This document shows, one piece after another, positions 33,738 to 45,917 of a stretch of 64,000 nucleotides of DNA. The notes beneath the pieces were generated by a model. The model did no database searches, was not told where the DNA came from, and saw nothing but the letters and a program-made list of their open reading frames with translations. The stretch comes from Bidens hawaiensis (Eukaryota > Streptophyta > Magnoliopsida > Asterales > Asteraceae), in contig JAIQDT010001667.1 in the NCBI GenBank assembly GCA_021521415.1, positions 372,001 through 436,000 of the forward strand, given 5' to 3'. A program made the translations under genes and the position numbers. Numbering within the stretch: the first letter of the stretch is position 1; each line of letters begins with the position of its first letter.

Positions 33738-35293
33738 ATGGAAGACCAGAACCAGAATCAAAATCAGAACCAGAACCAGAACCAGAATCAAAATCAGAAC
33801 AACAACCAAAACCAAGACCCACTTCCATAGAATAACCAGTTTCACCCAGACAACATACCTGACCCACCAAATTTCAATAATCCAAATGACCAAAATCTCT
33901 CAGCTCGTGCTTCCAGAACCCGAAATTAAAACCGAAACCTTAACCGAAACTTAAACCTCAACTTTGACCAAGCCGGACCATCCGCTCCAAACAATAACCC
34001 CAACCGCCGAGTTCGGATAAATATTGATGATGTTCGATCGAGTGTTCCGACTGAATATGAGGATGAGGGTGAAGATAATAATGGAAACGAAGGTTTTCGG
34101 GCATGATGAGGTAGAACGATGGGTTAGGAGGAATCGGGCGGTTGAGCCCGAGAATGAGGTTGATGAACCAGAGGTTGAGGGTGATAATCAGTATGAAGAA
34201 GAAGTGGAAGAGCAGGTAATTCGAAGACGAGCTGAACCCGTTAACAATAATGGAAGGGGTCGAGACAGGGTTAATCAGGCGGAACGGCCTGAAAGAGTTC
34301 GTGGTATTTCAGTTAACCGGGGCGGTATGGGAAACCCCGGTGGGCAAAGGAGAAATTACATAGCCCCGGCTCATGGTGTTAACAGTCGGTTCAGACCGGC
34401 TATCTCAGACGGAATATCCCCGTTGGTCCCACAGGAACGAGTGCCGGGACAACAAACTTTCAAGTCCCGGCCATCTTACATCAACATCATTCCTCATTTC
34501 AATGGGATGGCTTCGGAAGACCCGTACATTCGATTAGGATGAAGTCCGGTTGCGGTTATTCCAGTTTTCGTTAAAAGACAAAGCGAAACTGTGGTTTAAC
34601 TCGTTACCAACACACAATATCAGAAACTGGGCTGAGATGCAACAAGTCTTCCTAAACAAGTTTTATTCACAGTCGAAGACTACCGAGGCCCGTTCAGACA
34701 TTCGTCACTTTTCACAGTTGCCAGGTGAGTTATTCCATGAAGCTTTTACCAGGTATAAGGATATGATCAGAAAATGCCCACATCACCAAATCGAACTGTG
34801 GGAACTGGTAAAGTGCTTTGTTGATGGTTTGACGTACGAGGACCGAAAGCATCTTAAGGCCTCGTGTAATAGTCAGTTGTTGAATCAGCCGGAGGAAGAT
34901 GATTGGGAATATTTAGAGTTCATGTGTGAAGATTCGAAGGCAGAAGCAGCAGCTGAAAGACGAAGACGTGGTAATTCATCCAGATCGGTTAAGTCAGTAG
35001 TCACGAGTGAGTCTGAAAGAATTGCTGAGTTAGAACGTGAACTGGCTGGGTACAGAAAGGGTAAGAAGAAAGAAGTCGGGAAAGTTGGAGTAAAATTCCC
35101 GGTTTGTGAAGATTGCGGTGAACTCGGGCACAAAGCAGAAAATTGCCCCGAGTTTTATGATGACGAGGAGGACGATACTGAGGAAGTCAGTTATGCTTAC
35201 GGGGATTCCAAAGGCCAAGGGTTCAATTCGAACACATATCACCCCGACCTGAGGAACCACCCGAATTTTCGTTACGAGAAAACGTCTTCTTAG
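33738..35293 (+). pseudogene. gag: Gag of the Athila-like element (stops and frameshifts)
   Basis: The frame begins at ATG 33738 (MEDQNQNQNQ, an Asn/Gln-rich start). It has in-frame TAG at 33828 and TAA at 33927, a frameshift near 34095-34105, continues 34024-34542, then an extra G near 34538 shifts it to 34550-35293. The capsid region follows (LFQFSLKDKAKLWFNSLP, QVFLNKFYSQSKT, HEAFTRYKDMIRKCPHH) and a CCHC knuckle CEDCGELGHKAENC. It ends in TAG at 35291, directly in frame with pol, so gag and pol were probably one polyprotein. Confidence 0.88.
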
Positions 35294-36958
35294 TTGAACC
35301 CGAACTTTCAGGGATCGAGTCAGAACATATCGCATGGTAATTACCGCCAGAGCGGTTATCAGCAGGGCTCGAGTAATCAGAATCGAGGGTATAACAGAGA
35401 CGGTAATCGGGGTGAAAATTTTTCTAGTAATCAGGATCAGCAGAAACAGTCCTCGGGTAATTCGGATGAGTCAGTACACTCGAAGTTGGATGCGCTATTG
35501 AAAGCCATGACCGATCAAAAGGCAGAGACGAAGCAACAGTTGGAGTTACGGGATAAATCATCGGAGGCAATGATGAAGCAAATTGGTCAGCTCGCTTCAG
35601 ACATGGCGAAATTACAAAAGAATGCGGGCCAACTTCCGAGCGACACCACAGTCAACCCGAATCATCACAGTTCAAGTTCGAAAAAGCACGTCAACCAGGT
35701 AAGTATTTTACGTAATGGTAAGAAATATGATAACAAGGTTGGGGGTCCACCACCTTTGGTTGATGGGGTGGTGGAAGAGATTGATGAAAATCTCGTCAGT
35801 TGTGACGAGCCGGAACCGATGGAATTAAATAAACCTAACAAAAGTGAAACTAAAAATAATAAATCGGTTCCGAAGGATGACACCAACAACTATAAGTATA
35901 AGGAAAAGGTGAAAACCGTTCCATATCCTGATGCTTTGTTGGCGCAATCAAAGGCGAAGATGGCATCAAAACGAGGCCCGCAACAAGAAGAAATGTGGGA
36001 AACGTTTAAACAAGTCAAAATTAACATTCCTCTTTTAGATGCCATAAAACAAATTCCCGCCTATGCTAAGTATTTAAAAGAATTGTGCACAAAGAAAAGG
36101 AGTCATAAGATTTCTAAACAGATTGATTTTACCGATAATGTGAGTACACTTCTTTCGGGTGCTCATCCACCCAAGCTACAAGATCCGGGAACGCCCATTA
36201 TACCCATTCAAGTGGGTGATTTTAAAATGACTCGGGCGCTTTTAGATCTTGGAGCTAGCATCAGTATTCTCCCGGGCAGTTTATACGACCAGTACGATTT
36301 TGGCCCGTTTCGTGCGGCTGCCACCACGGTTGTCTTGGCTGACCAGACACCAAAACTGCCCCGAGGAATATTGACTGACGTTATTGTCAAGGTGGAAGAA
36401 TTTTACTTTCCATTTGACTTTTTGGTCCTCGATTATGTTTCGGGTGAGAGGACTAAACAACCTACGGTTATCCTCGGTAGACCATTTTTGGCTACCGCAA
36501 ATGCCAACATTAATTGTAGAAATGGTACTGTTGACATGGCATTCGGTAACTGTAATCTGAGAATTAATGTTTTCACACGTGGAGATAACTCTCCGGTCGA
36601 TGACGAATGCTTTATGGCCGATGTCATTGACGAGTGCATTCCGCTATATGACTCTGTCGTTAGTTCGGATGGCACAGCGGAGACGTGTTTTTTGTTTGAC
36701 AGGTTACAGGTGGAAACAGACAAGTTGCTGGAAGATGAGGAAAGACAAATGGAGATCGCAGCTGTGCGAGGAGACCGTCCACCATGGTCAGTTCAGGTGG
36801 AACTGCTTCCCGAGAAGATTGATACCGGGTTGAAACCATCAATGCTGGAAGAACCGAAAGTCGAGCTGAAAGTGCTCCCAAAGCATTTAAAATATGTTTT
36901 TCTTGGTAAGAATAATACATTGCCTGTTATTATAGCTTCTAACTTATCTGTTGAATAG
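35294..36958 (+). pseudogene. Gag-pol linker and aspartic protease
   Basis: An open stretch of 554 codons in frame with gag. A Gln/Asn/Ser-rich linker comes first, then a central region conserved in Athila pol (PYPDALLAQSKAKM, QVKINIPLLDAIKQIPAYAK). The retropepsin-like domain follows, with active site ALLDLGASISILP (DLG in place of DTG, as is usual for this lineage) and the flap/second-strand motif PTVILGRPFLATA. It ends with TAG at 36956-36958, after which the same frame continues into reverse transcriptase. Confidence 0.88.
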
Positions 36959-38808
36959 GAAAATGCTTTGATGGAAGTGTTGGTTGCGAATAAAGAAGCA
37001 ATCGGGTGGACGATATCGGATTTGAAGGGAATCAGTCCCTCAATTGTGATGCATAAAATTCTAACAGATACGGCTGTCAAACCCGCGCACGATGCTCGGC
37101 GGAGGTTGAACCCGAACATGAGGGAAGTGGTGAAGAAGGAAGTGCTGAAGTGGTTAGATGCTGGCATTATCTTTGCCATATCAGACAGCACGTGGGTGAG
37201 CCCGACACAGACAGTACCGAAAAAGCCGGGCATCCAAGTCGTCAAGGACGACTCAGGTAACGAGGTCGCCACCCGACCGGTAACCGGGTGGCTCATTAGT
37301 ATTGATTATCGTAAACTGAACGCGGCAACATCAAAAGATCACTTTCCGCTTCCGTTTATCGATCAAATTGTCGAAAAGCTATCTGGTCAAAAATTTTATT
37401 GCTTTTTAGACGGGTATTCCGGGTATAACTAGATAGCTATTCATCCTGAAGATCAGGAAAAGACCACGTTTACGTGCCCGTATGGCACATTCGCGTTTAG
37501 GCGAATGCCATTCGGGTTATGTAACGCCCCCGCCACCTTTCAGAGGTGCATGATGAGTATCTTTCAGATATGGTGGGGGAGTCTTTGGAAATTTTCATGG
37601 ATGATTTTTCGATTTTCGGCACATCTTTCGAGTCATGTTTAAACCAACTCGAAAAAGTTTTGAAAAGATGTGTCAAAAGGAATTTGGTTCTTAGTTAGGA
37701 AAAGAGTCATTTCATGGTCCAAGAGGGAATTGTATTGGGCCATATTGTTTCGAGTCGAGGGATCGAGGTGGACCGGGCTAAGGTCCAAGTTATTTCCACT
37801 TTACCTCATCCCACCAATGTCAAAGGCATTAGATCATTTCTGGGGCATTCCGGGTTTTATAGACGGTTTATTAAGTGTTTTAGTGACATTACCAAACCCG
37901 TATGTAATTTATTACTTAATGATGCCCCGTTTGACTTTAATGATGAATGTGCTAAGGCCTTTGACATTTTGAATTTGAATATAGTTGAAGCCACGATCTT
38001 GCAATCACCCGATTGGAGTTTACCTTTTGAAATAATGTGTGATGCAAGTGATTATGCGGTCGGGGCTGTTTTGGGTCAACGGGTTGACAAGAAACCCGTT
38101 TCTATATACTATGCAAGTAAAACCCTCTCGGATGCTCAATTAAATTATACCACAACCGAGAAGGAGTTACTAGCAATAGTATATGCTCTAGATAAATTCC
38201 GGTCTTATATTTGGGGTAGTAAAGTTATTATATATTCTGACCATTCTGCTGTCAGGTACCTCATGGACAAAAAGGATGCAAAACCGAGACTTATCATATG
38301 GGTTTTGCTGTTGCAGGAATTTGATTTAGAGATTCGGGACAAGAAAGGGAGTGAAAATGTTGTTGCAGATCACTTGTCCCGAATTATGGTGGAAAATGGG
38401 AACACTGATAGGCCCATTAACGAGTCCTTCTCGGATGAACATATCCTGGCAGTCTCACAAAATCCTTGGTTTGCTCATATTGTTAATTTTAAAGTTGCAG
38501 GTGATTTACCAGATCATTGGCCAAGGAGAAAGAAGAAACAGTTGATGTCCCAAGCTAAACAGTACATCTGGGACGATCCGGATTTGTTTAAAATTGGTGC
38601 AGATCAGATGATCAGGCGATGCATACCCGAGGAGGATGTCAGATCAGTGTTGGAACACGCATATTCGTCTGCGTGTGGTGGTCATTTCAGTGGCCAGAAA
38701 ACCGCTCAAAAAGTTTTAACGAGTGGTTTCTTTTGGCCTTCATTGTTTAAGGATGCTCACGAGTTCGCGACACACTGTTTAAAGTGCAATAGCTCGGGAG
38801 TATTTCTA
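36959..38808 (+). pseudogene. Reverse transcriptase and RNase H, interrupted
   Basis: Reverse transcriptase motifs run in order: WLDAGIIFAISDSTWVSP, DYRKLNAAT, DHFPLPFIDQ, then TAG at 37430-37432, TFAFRRMPFGLCNAPATF, a one-base loss near 37563, and FMDDFSIF (the YMDD equivalent, about 37594). Another TAG lies at 37696. The frame then reads 37714-38829: LGHIVSSRG, the RNase H part ([44 protein letters not shown]) and the integrase zinc-binding region ([15 protein letters not shown]). A further small deletion near 38790 shifts the frame into the integrase core. Confidence 0.9.
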
Positions 38809-39776
38809 TGCGGGACGAGATGCCCTTGAACTCGATCCTAGTTGTTGACATTTTTGATTTCTGGGGGATCGATTTCATGGGCCTGTTTCCGAATTCACAC
38901 GGTAATTTGTACATCCTAGTGGTCGTCGATTACGTTTCTAAATTGGTTGAAGCGATAGCCACTAGGACAAATGATCAGATAGTCGTTTGCAATTTCGTTC
39001 AAAGTAATATTTTTTCGAGATTTGGAGTCCCCCGAACCATCATAAGTGATGGGGGATCTCATTTTAAGAATTTTAAATTCGGGAATTTGCTTAAACGATA
39101 TGGTGTTTATCGTAGGATTGCAACTTCTTACCATCCACAAACGAGTGGACAAGTTGAGGTTTCCAATAGGCAAATAAAACAGATTTTACATAAAACTGTT
39201 CGGACGGACCGAAAGGATTGGTCAACTAAGTTGACCGATGCCTTATGGGCCTACCGAACCGCTTATAAAACGCCAATTGGAACCACTCCTTATAGACTTA
39301 TGTATGGAAAGGATTGCCATTTACCGGTTGAAATTGCACAAAGAGCGTTTTGGGCTACTAAACAGGTTAACATGGATTATGATGATGCAGGTAAAGCGAG
39401 AAAAATGACTTTGTACGAGATCGAGGAGTTGAGAGACGAAGCGTACGATTGCGCATCCGCTTACAAGGCGAAAATGAAGAAAGTTCATGATGCTAATATC
39501 CGGTTGAAGAATTTTGAAGTTGGTCAGCGAGTGTGGTTGTACAACACAATGATGAAGCTCTTCCCGGGTAAGTTGAAAAGTAAGTGGACGGGCCCGTATT
39601 TGATTGTAAAGGTTGGAAATCATGGTCAGTACGAGATTGAAGATTTCGATGATCATTTGAGGCAAGTGGTAAATGGCTATAGACTGAAGCCATATTTGGA
39701 GATGAAGGACATACACGAGCTGGATAAGGAATCGGTGAATTTTATTGTGACTTCACCGGTTTATGAAGATAACTGA
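38808..39776 (+). pseudogene. Integrase core and C-terminal domain
   Basis: A 322-codon frame with the DDE catalytic triad: D22 (WGIDFMG), D81 (IISDGGSHF) and E117 (GQVEVSNRQ), giving D-x58-D-x35-E. Further on are [19 protein letters not shown] and a GPY/F-like C-terminal module ([14 protein letters not shown]). This segment is intact but is cut off from the rest of pol by the upstream frameshift. The first ATG is internal; the real protein began in the polyprotein. Confidence 0.9.
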
Positions 39777-41253
39777 GTTCGAGGCACTGTCGAGCTGTAG
39801 ACTTTAAATTCAGCGCTTACGGGAGGCAACCCGGGGTTTGTAAGTGTCTGTCCAGTTTTGTTTTTATTTTATTGAGTCTTAAACTTAGTGTCGTCTCTAG
39901 TTTTGTGCAGTAAACGCCAAGTGTGGGGAAGCTTGTTGAAGAATGGATATTATAGAAGTTTGGCAAGCAATGGTGTAGTACACGTCACTCCAGGTATGTA
40001 AAGGTATTTTCAGTTTTGAACGTGTACAGGGTGATGTCGGGATGCCAAAACAGGTGCGTTTTCGAAAAATTCCAAATCTGATTCCTGAACCCATCGCGTA
40101 CCGCGATGGGCTAGGCATAACACCCCATCGCGTACCGCGATGGGGTTAAAACCCTAATTTCTTTTATTTTGGGCGGCGGCGCGCGCCCAGTCTATATCAA
40201 CCCATCGCGGTACGCGATGGGTCATGGAGCTCTGCCGACCCAGGCCGTTATAAACACCGTCTTCTTCATTCTTCTTCTCTCTTCTTTCTTTCTTCTTCTC
40301 CGGCGACCTCTCTCTCTCCAACCACCGAACCTGTCACCACCCACCACAGCCACTCCCGTCAGCCACTCTCACCGCCGCCCCGTCTACTTCCGTCCACCCC
40401 CGTCGCCATCACTACTAAACCCCCACCCACCGTACCTGCCACCACCACCTCACAACCACCATCACACAGCCGTCCCACGTCTTCCTAGTCACACCCACCA
40501 CCACTACTCCACCATACATCACCACTGCCGCTTTCCTCCGTCCACCACTGCCATTTGTATTAGATTCACTTTGTTTCGTCGACTTCGAGGTATGTTCGGT
40601 TCACATTATTAATTTCTTTTGTCGATGTTCGGTTTGCGGAATTATCGGGATTATTGGAGTCGTTATGAATGTCGGGTATATACAGGGGCTGTTGGATTTA
40701 TAGGTTGTCGGGATTTTGTTTCGGGTGTCACTTTGTTAAACTAGATGGCCGGATATTAGGGTCGATATGGCATTTATGAACATGGTTGAGTTACCGGGTT
40801 ATGGGAATTCGGGACACTGTGTTGAGTCGGGTTTTTGATGTTCACGTTTAAAAATCATTATTTTATTATAAAATAAATGATAGTGTTTATTCGATATTAA
40901 ACGATTTATGTGAACATATTTTTAAAAATATTTTATTAATACTTCAAAACCCGAATCGGCATATCAGTTGTTTGTTGTGCATGTTTTTTCGAGACAGTTG
41001 GTCAATTTGTGTCAAGTATGTTAGTCTGTCTTTTGTTTTGTTTGTTTGTGTGTAGTTAATCGAATTATGTCGAGTCAGGTTTGTTTGTGTCTTGTTAATC
41101 GAGTCTCGAGGATACCTTGACAGTTTGAGTTGTTAATTGATTACCCGTCCGTACTCAATCTCCATTCGGGTGGGTTAATCTGGTTTTGAGAAATACGCAC
41201 AGGGTGTCCCCTAATTTTTCGTCTTTCTTTATTTTTATTTTAATAATATTTTA
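39777..41253 (+). other. Spacer after integrase: palindromes, internal purine tract, CCA-rich leader
   Basis: It holds a polypurine-like AAGTGTGGGGAAG (39919-39931), three CCCATCGCG/CGCGATGGG palindromes (40090-40110, 40123-40145, 40201-40221) and a pyrimidine/CCA-rich stretch (40255-40560). The frame through the CCA-rich part is low complexity and I do not accept it as a gene. It likely forms the leader of the downstream ORF. Confidence 0.6.
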
Positions 41254-41346
41254 ATGTTATTTTATTATATGGGACGACCGCGACCGAAATGCTATACGGT
41301 CGTCGCCATATTAGCATATCTAACGTGTTTGCTTGAGTTTGCAGAT

Positions 41347-42735
41347 ATGGCTGATGCACCAGAGTCCTCACACACCCGGCGCAAGAGGCAGCGGACTGAC
41401 CCTCGTGTCATCCGCTACGGTAGTGACGAGGTGCAGATTGTACCGGGCATCGAGCCCGCAGTTATTATGGGTGATGAACGTATTCCTCATCAGGTTCTAC
41501 GATTTGACTTCATGTCGGAGGAGTATACGAGATTCCAGCGGATACGACAGATGCAGCTTCTCCACCACCGCTCATTTGATTGGACATTGTTGCGTCAGTT
41601 GGAGATCGTCACCCAGGTACAGGAACTTTTGACTGCTCCGTGGGCAGATGTGCTTACGTGTGACTCGATTCCGTATGTCGAGCTCACACGTGAGTTTTAT
41701 TCGACATTTGACTTTACGCCCACAGAGTTCAGTGAGCCACGAGCGGTTTCATTCTCACTGGGACGGCAGTTGTACGAGATGTCCGTCCCAGATTTCGCGA
41801 TGGCCACTGGATTTTACACGGCCGAGCAGGTTCAGGCGCCTGCCTTCCTTCAGAGTATACGTGGTTACACGACACATGCTCAGGCGCCACGTGAGCACTG
41901 GCTCACGGAGACCCATCTAGATCAGTATTGGGAGGAGATCGCCGAAGGGGCCCACTCCAGTGCTGTTGTGGAGTCGTCCATCCGGGACCCCGTCCATCTC
42001 TACATTCACAGGATCGTTGCCTGTACTCTCGTCGGCCGATATTCGGGCCACTAGAAGTGCAGCAACTTAGATCTGCGGTGCTTATATTCCATCCTTGGCC
42101 AGCGACCGGCCAATGTGGCGATGCTCCTGCTCACGTCATTTGCTCGGGGTAGCAGACTTCAGGGATCCTCGGCACGCCTACCTTTAGGGCCTTATATTAC
42201 GAGGATCGCTGACCGACTTGGGGTATTTGAGCGCTATCCGACCAGATATTTTACGTTGGGGCCCGCCACGGGTGTTTTTGGGATATAGGAGGCCCGTTGG
42301 GCCGGGATCGTTGAGGAGCAGGATCCAGTAGCTTTAGTCTCGGTCCGACAGGGTCCACAGGCACCACCACCAGAGGGATCGGAGGCTGCAGTTTCTCTTC
42401 AGAGAGGTATTCCGATACGTACGCAGCGTCGTCCGGTTCCACACATTGAGCGGCCTCAGCAGCAGCATCCGTTGAGGCAGGCATCAACATCATCATCATC
42501 ATCTTCACAGCCGCAGCAGCCCGTCACATTACAGATGATTTATCAGCAGCAGCAGATTTTAGAGACCATGTTGGCTCAGGGAGAGCAGACGCGGGCCCAC
42601 TTGGGCCACCATGATGACTACTTTCGTTTATTGTTTGTTGCTTCACAGGTACCACTTCCCCAGTCATTTATTATTGCGGTGGACCCGCCGGTGGATCCGC
42701 AGGAAGAGGCATATGATGATCCGCCAGTACAGTAG
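41347..42735 (+). pseudogene. ATHILA ORF-1-like (env-position) protein, two in-frame TAG stops
   Basis: The frame starts at ATG 41347 (MADAPESSHTRRKRQRTD), with TTTGCAG just upstream that could be a splice acceptor. It resembles the ATHILA ORF-1 / putative plant transposon protein family, found after integrase in Athila elements. Visible blocks: RQLEIVTQVQELLTAPWADV, EFYSTFDFTPTEFSEP, VSFSLGRQLYEMSVPDFAMA, RIVACTLVGRYSGH. The same frame has TAG at 42052 and at 42286, then runs to 42735 with a Gln/Ser-rich tail (QQQQILETMLAQGEQTRAH). No clear transmembrane segment or signal peptide is seen, so an envelope role is not supported. Function unknown. Confidence 0.75.
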
Positions 42736-44781
42736 CTTTTTGGTTACCCTTTTTCACTTTATTTTGTTTTTATTAGTATCATGGTCTGTATTATATTATA
42801 TTATATTTTGGGGGATCATGTTTGGGTAACTGGTTGGGATTATATGTTCATATATCTTTTGATTGCTACTGTGTTGATTTTATCTGTATATTTTGTTGTA
42901 ACCGAACTTTGTGGGTGTAGTTCACTATAAACCCTCACGAGACCCCACTCGTCCTCCCAGGCTACCTGGGGGTTTACAGGGCTTGTTGCATACGCTAAAT
43001 GCAATCGTGATTCCTACGAAAGTGAGTTAGCTCTTTTAACGTTTTTAACTAACTTAACAGATTTTATTATGAAACGAATTAATTTGGCTCGGTAATTGTT
43101 TTAATAAAATTAACAAATATTCATTTTCATAACTCTTAAAGACCTATGTCTTACACTTGTGAGAAGCTTGCTTCTACACATCTAGAGATTTTGCAGGTTC
43201 GATTGTCAGTTTGGTAATTGGATGAGATGAGAGTATACGAGTGTTACGAGAGTTCACGAGCCGACTGGTCCTTCTCCAGTCACGTTGATATCAGGTGATT
43301 TCAGTTTCATAATTTAATTTTGTTCCTATTATTTAAACGTTAAAAGTGTAATTGTATAATTGTTAATAGTACCGCCACACATGAGCCCTGAAATTTTAAA
43401 ATTACTTAATAGTAAAAACAATCAATTTCAACCCCGTCCCTCAAATGTTTATTAATCGTTCTATCATTTTTAACATTGAGGACAATGTAAACCTCAAGTG
43501 TGGGGATGGGGGAAATTTGAAACATTTTAGCCCAATAGTACCTCGAAGAGTGTTCAGAAACCAAAGTTGTTAACTGTTAATTATGGCCATTAATGCCATG
43601 TTATAGGTTTCTGGTCATGGTTGGTTTTTCAGCGTCTCATTAGTCTTACTCACAAATGTTTTTATAACGAGAAGTTGAAAATGGGGTCGTTTAGGCGGGG
43701 ATAACGAGTCATGGGGACATGTACACATGTTTTTATCGTCAACCCTATTCCTCCGGTATGTGTGTGAGTTGACCCAAATATATATAATACACATATAATA
43801 TATAGTACACACATGTCATTTGAGTGCTTTCACTGATGTTCATGGATTACGGGATCATAATTGGCAAAATGCAAAGGTGATAGAGGCAACTAGGTTAAGC
43901 CTCGTCTGGATGAGTGCGAGTGTGGGTACTAGGGGGTTGGGGCCTCATTATTACACATATGAGGTGAGGTTAATGTGAGGGGCGGGGGGTTGGGTCCCTT
44001 AGAAAACATTTCTTGGACTTATTTTTCGTTTGTTTAACCTCGACATTATGTTACGAGACGATCCGGCTTACTAGGTTTATTTGTATCTGTAATTGTATTT
44101 GTTTTTGCCTTGTATTTGTATTTATCTCATGGTTAAGCATCACGTTATTATGCTTAAAAAAAGATGTCTGTTTATATTAAGTTATGTATTCTGTAGTTCG
44201 TTGAAGTTCGTTTATATAAAAAAAAAGTGAAATCAGTATGTTGATAGTTTGCTTATTTAGATGTATATAATCAGTCAGTTAGTTGTATAGTAGTTTCGTT
44301 TATTTAGATGTTTTGTAATAAGCCGAGTCGGATCGTTTGAGCTACTTAAATATTTCCCTTCCATACCCTTAGACTTGGCCCCGTTACAACCCTTTTAAAG
44401 ACCTCTTGATTTGCATTTGTGCCAAAGTAGCTTGATGGATTAATATGTACTTATGAGTGATATTGAGAGCCGAGTGATACTGTCACATCTTTTGCTAGTC
44501 TATATATTAAACCGAGAGGAGTGATGTTATATTACGAGTGGTATAAGCATGTGTGCCTTAACCGGAAACAAAGTACACCTGTCTGGGCGGCTCTATTGTT
44601 TTTATTATAGCATTTAACCGTATTTGTGAGATGTCAATCTAAAAACAGTGTCAGTCTGGGAAACTGAGTATGACCTTAAACCTTACTAGTATTAATGGCG
44701 ATAATCTACATACCTATGATGGAGGTCGATGTTTGTTTTAGAGTTTTTCTTGAGGGCCAGCAAAAGATAAGTGTGGGGATG
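42736..44781 (+). other. 3' spacer of the Athila-like element
   Basis: Non-coding. It contains a polypurine tract AAGTGTGGGGATGGGGGAAA at 43496-43515 and ends with AAGTGTGGGGATG at 44769-44781, the polypurine tract directly before the right LTR. Confidence 0.7.
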
Positions 44782-45917
44782 TGATGGTCGGTTAATTTGT
44801 ATATGTTTTAGTTCGTTTATTATTTAGTTTTAACTGTTTATTCTAGAACTATCGATACTTCATACGTGTATTATTGGATTTCAGGTCACAGGCGTTAAAG
44901 TACTCAATATGGACCTGTTGTGACACGGAATGAAGACCCGGGATGTCCAGCACACGAAACGATGACATTTAGTGAGGTTGGCTGTGTCAGGACCCATCGC
45001 GGTACGCGATGGGTGTGTTGAGGGTCCCATCGCGGTAAATGAAGACTTTGACTTTTGGTCAATCGCGGTACGCGATGGGCCATAGAAGAACCTGTCGGTA
45101 CCGCGACGGGTGTGCAGACGGGAAATTTTGGTTATTATCATATTTTTCATCACAAGAAACCCTAACTTCGTTTTTGACGACCAAGAGGCGATTCCAGCAG
45201 TCCAAGAAGGCGATTTCCACTATCCTAGCTCGTGTCAAGACCCTACATATGATTTCTATCATCCATATCGAAGATTCAATGATGTCTAGGCTCGGCTAAT
45301 CTCCTAGAATCGCACCCGGGATGTATAGTTTGTAACCCTTTATAGTTTTTCTCTTGTGATTAAGAATACTTATGTTTTGATTATTGATGATTAATATATG
45401 GTTATTGATGTTTGGTATTTATGTGTGTTCGGTCGGTTTGAGTTTACTTTGGTCTGAACGATCTGTTACCAGTTGCTAAATAATTAGTCATATAACTGTT
45501 TGGTTAGATTGAATACGATAAAAAGTACAATTGCCCTTAACTGAGTCACACTGGCAAGGACTGTTTGATAACCAGTGCCGTGTGTAAAGTAATTGTTGAC
45601 GTCTAAGGTTTGTCTGGTTGATCAGTTTTCTGTTAATCGTTAATAATAAATCTGTTAGGTTGCATGAGATACTGTTTGGTTGCTTACTTGAATTCCCGGG
45701 TGTGATTTGCTTTGTTAACTGCTTACAACTCGTTTATTTGTTCGTTGCTTAGTTCTCTACATTTACTAAATTTGCTGGTGTGATCAGCACTAAAAACCAG
45801 TTTTATAAATCTGTTACACGAATTGCATTGACCGCATACTTCTTGTGAGACGATACCCTACTTGCTCTTTCTATTTAGAATAATTAGGTTTTTGATTGAT
45901 TCAGACGACGATCATCA
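44782..45917 (+). repeat. Right LTR (1136 bp, more complete)
   Basis: It starts TGATGGTCGG and ends GATCATCA. It shares its first ~490 bp and last ~130 bp with the left LTR, with many substitutions and indels, some of them at the palindromes. Confidence 0.93.

Larger units (their letters stand above)
32862..45917 (+). mobile_element. Athila-like Ty3/gypsy LTR retrotransposon, 13,056 bp, degenerate
   Basis: A complete element with LTRs 32862-33498 and 44782-45917 and the 5-bp target duplication ATATT (32857-32861 and 45918-45922). The order is LTR, tRNA-Asp-type primer site, gag, protease, reverse transcriptase, RNase H, integrase, a long spacer, an ATHILA ORF-1-like gene, a second spacer, polypurine tract and LTR. 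The primer site, DLGAS protease and extra 3' gene place it with the Athila/Tat group. Several stops and frameshifts make it non-autonomous now. The LTRs differ clearly, so it is older than the copia-like element at 60 kb. Confidence 0.93.

Noticed and set aside
35030..35335. Minus-strand frames across gag-pol (also 36793-37296 and 39321-39716)
   Set aside because: They are antisense to well-supported gag, protease, reverse transcriptase and integrase sequence.
40169..40612. Pro/His-rich 147-codon frame
   Set aside because: It is a CCA/CTT-rich low-complexity stretch in the spacer of the Athila-like element with no domain.
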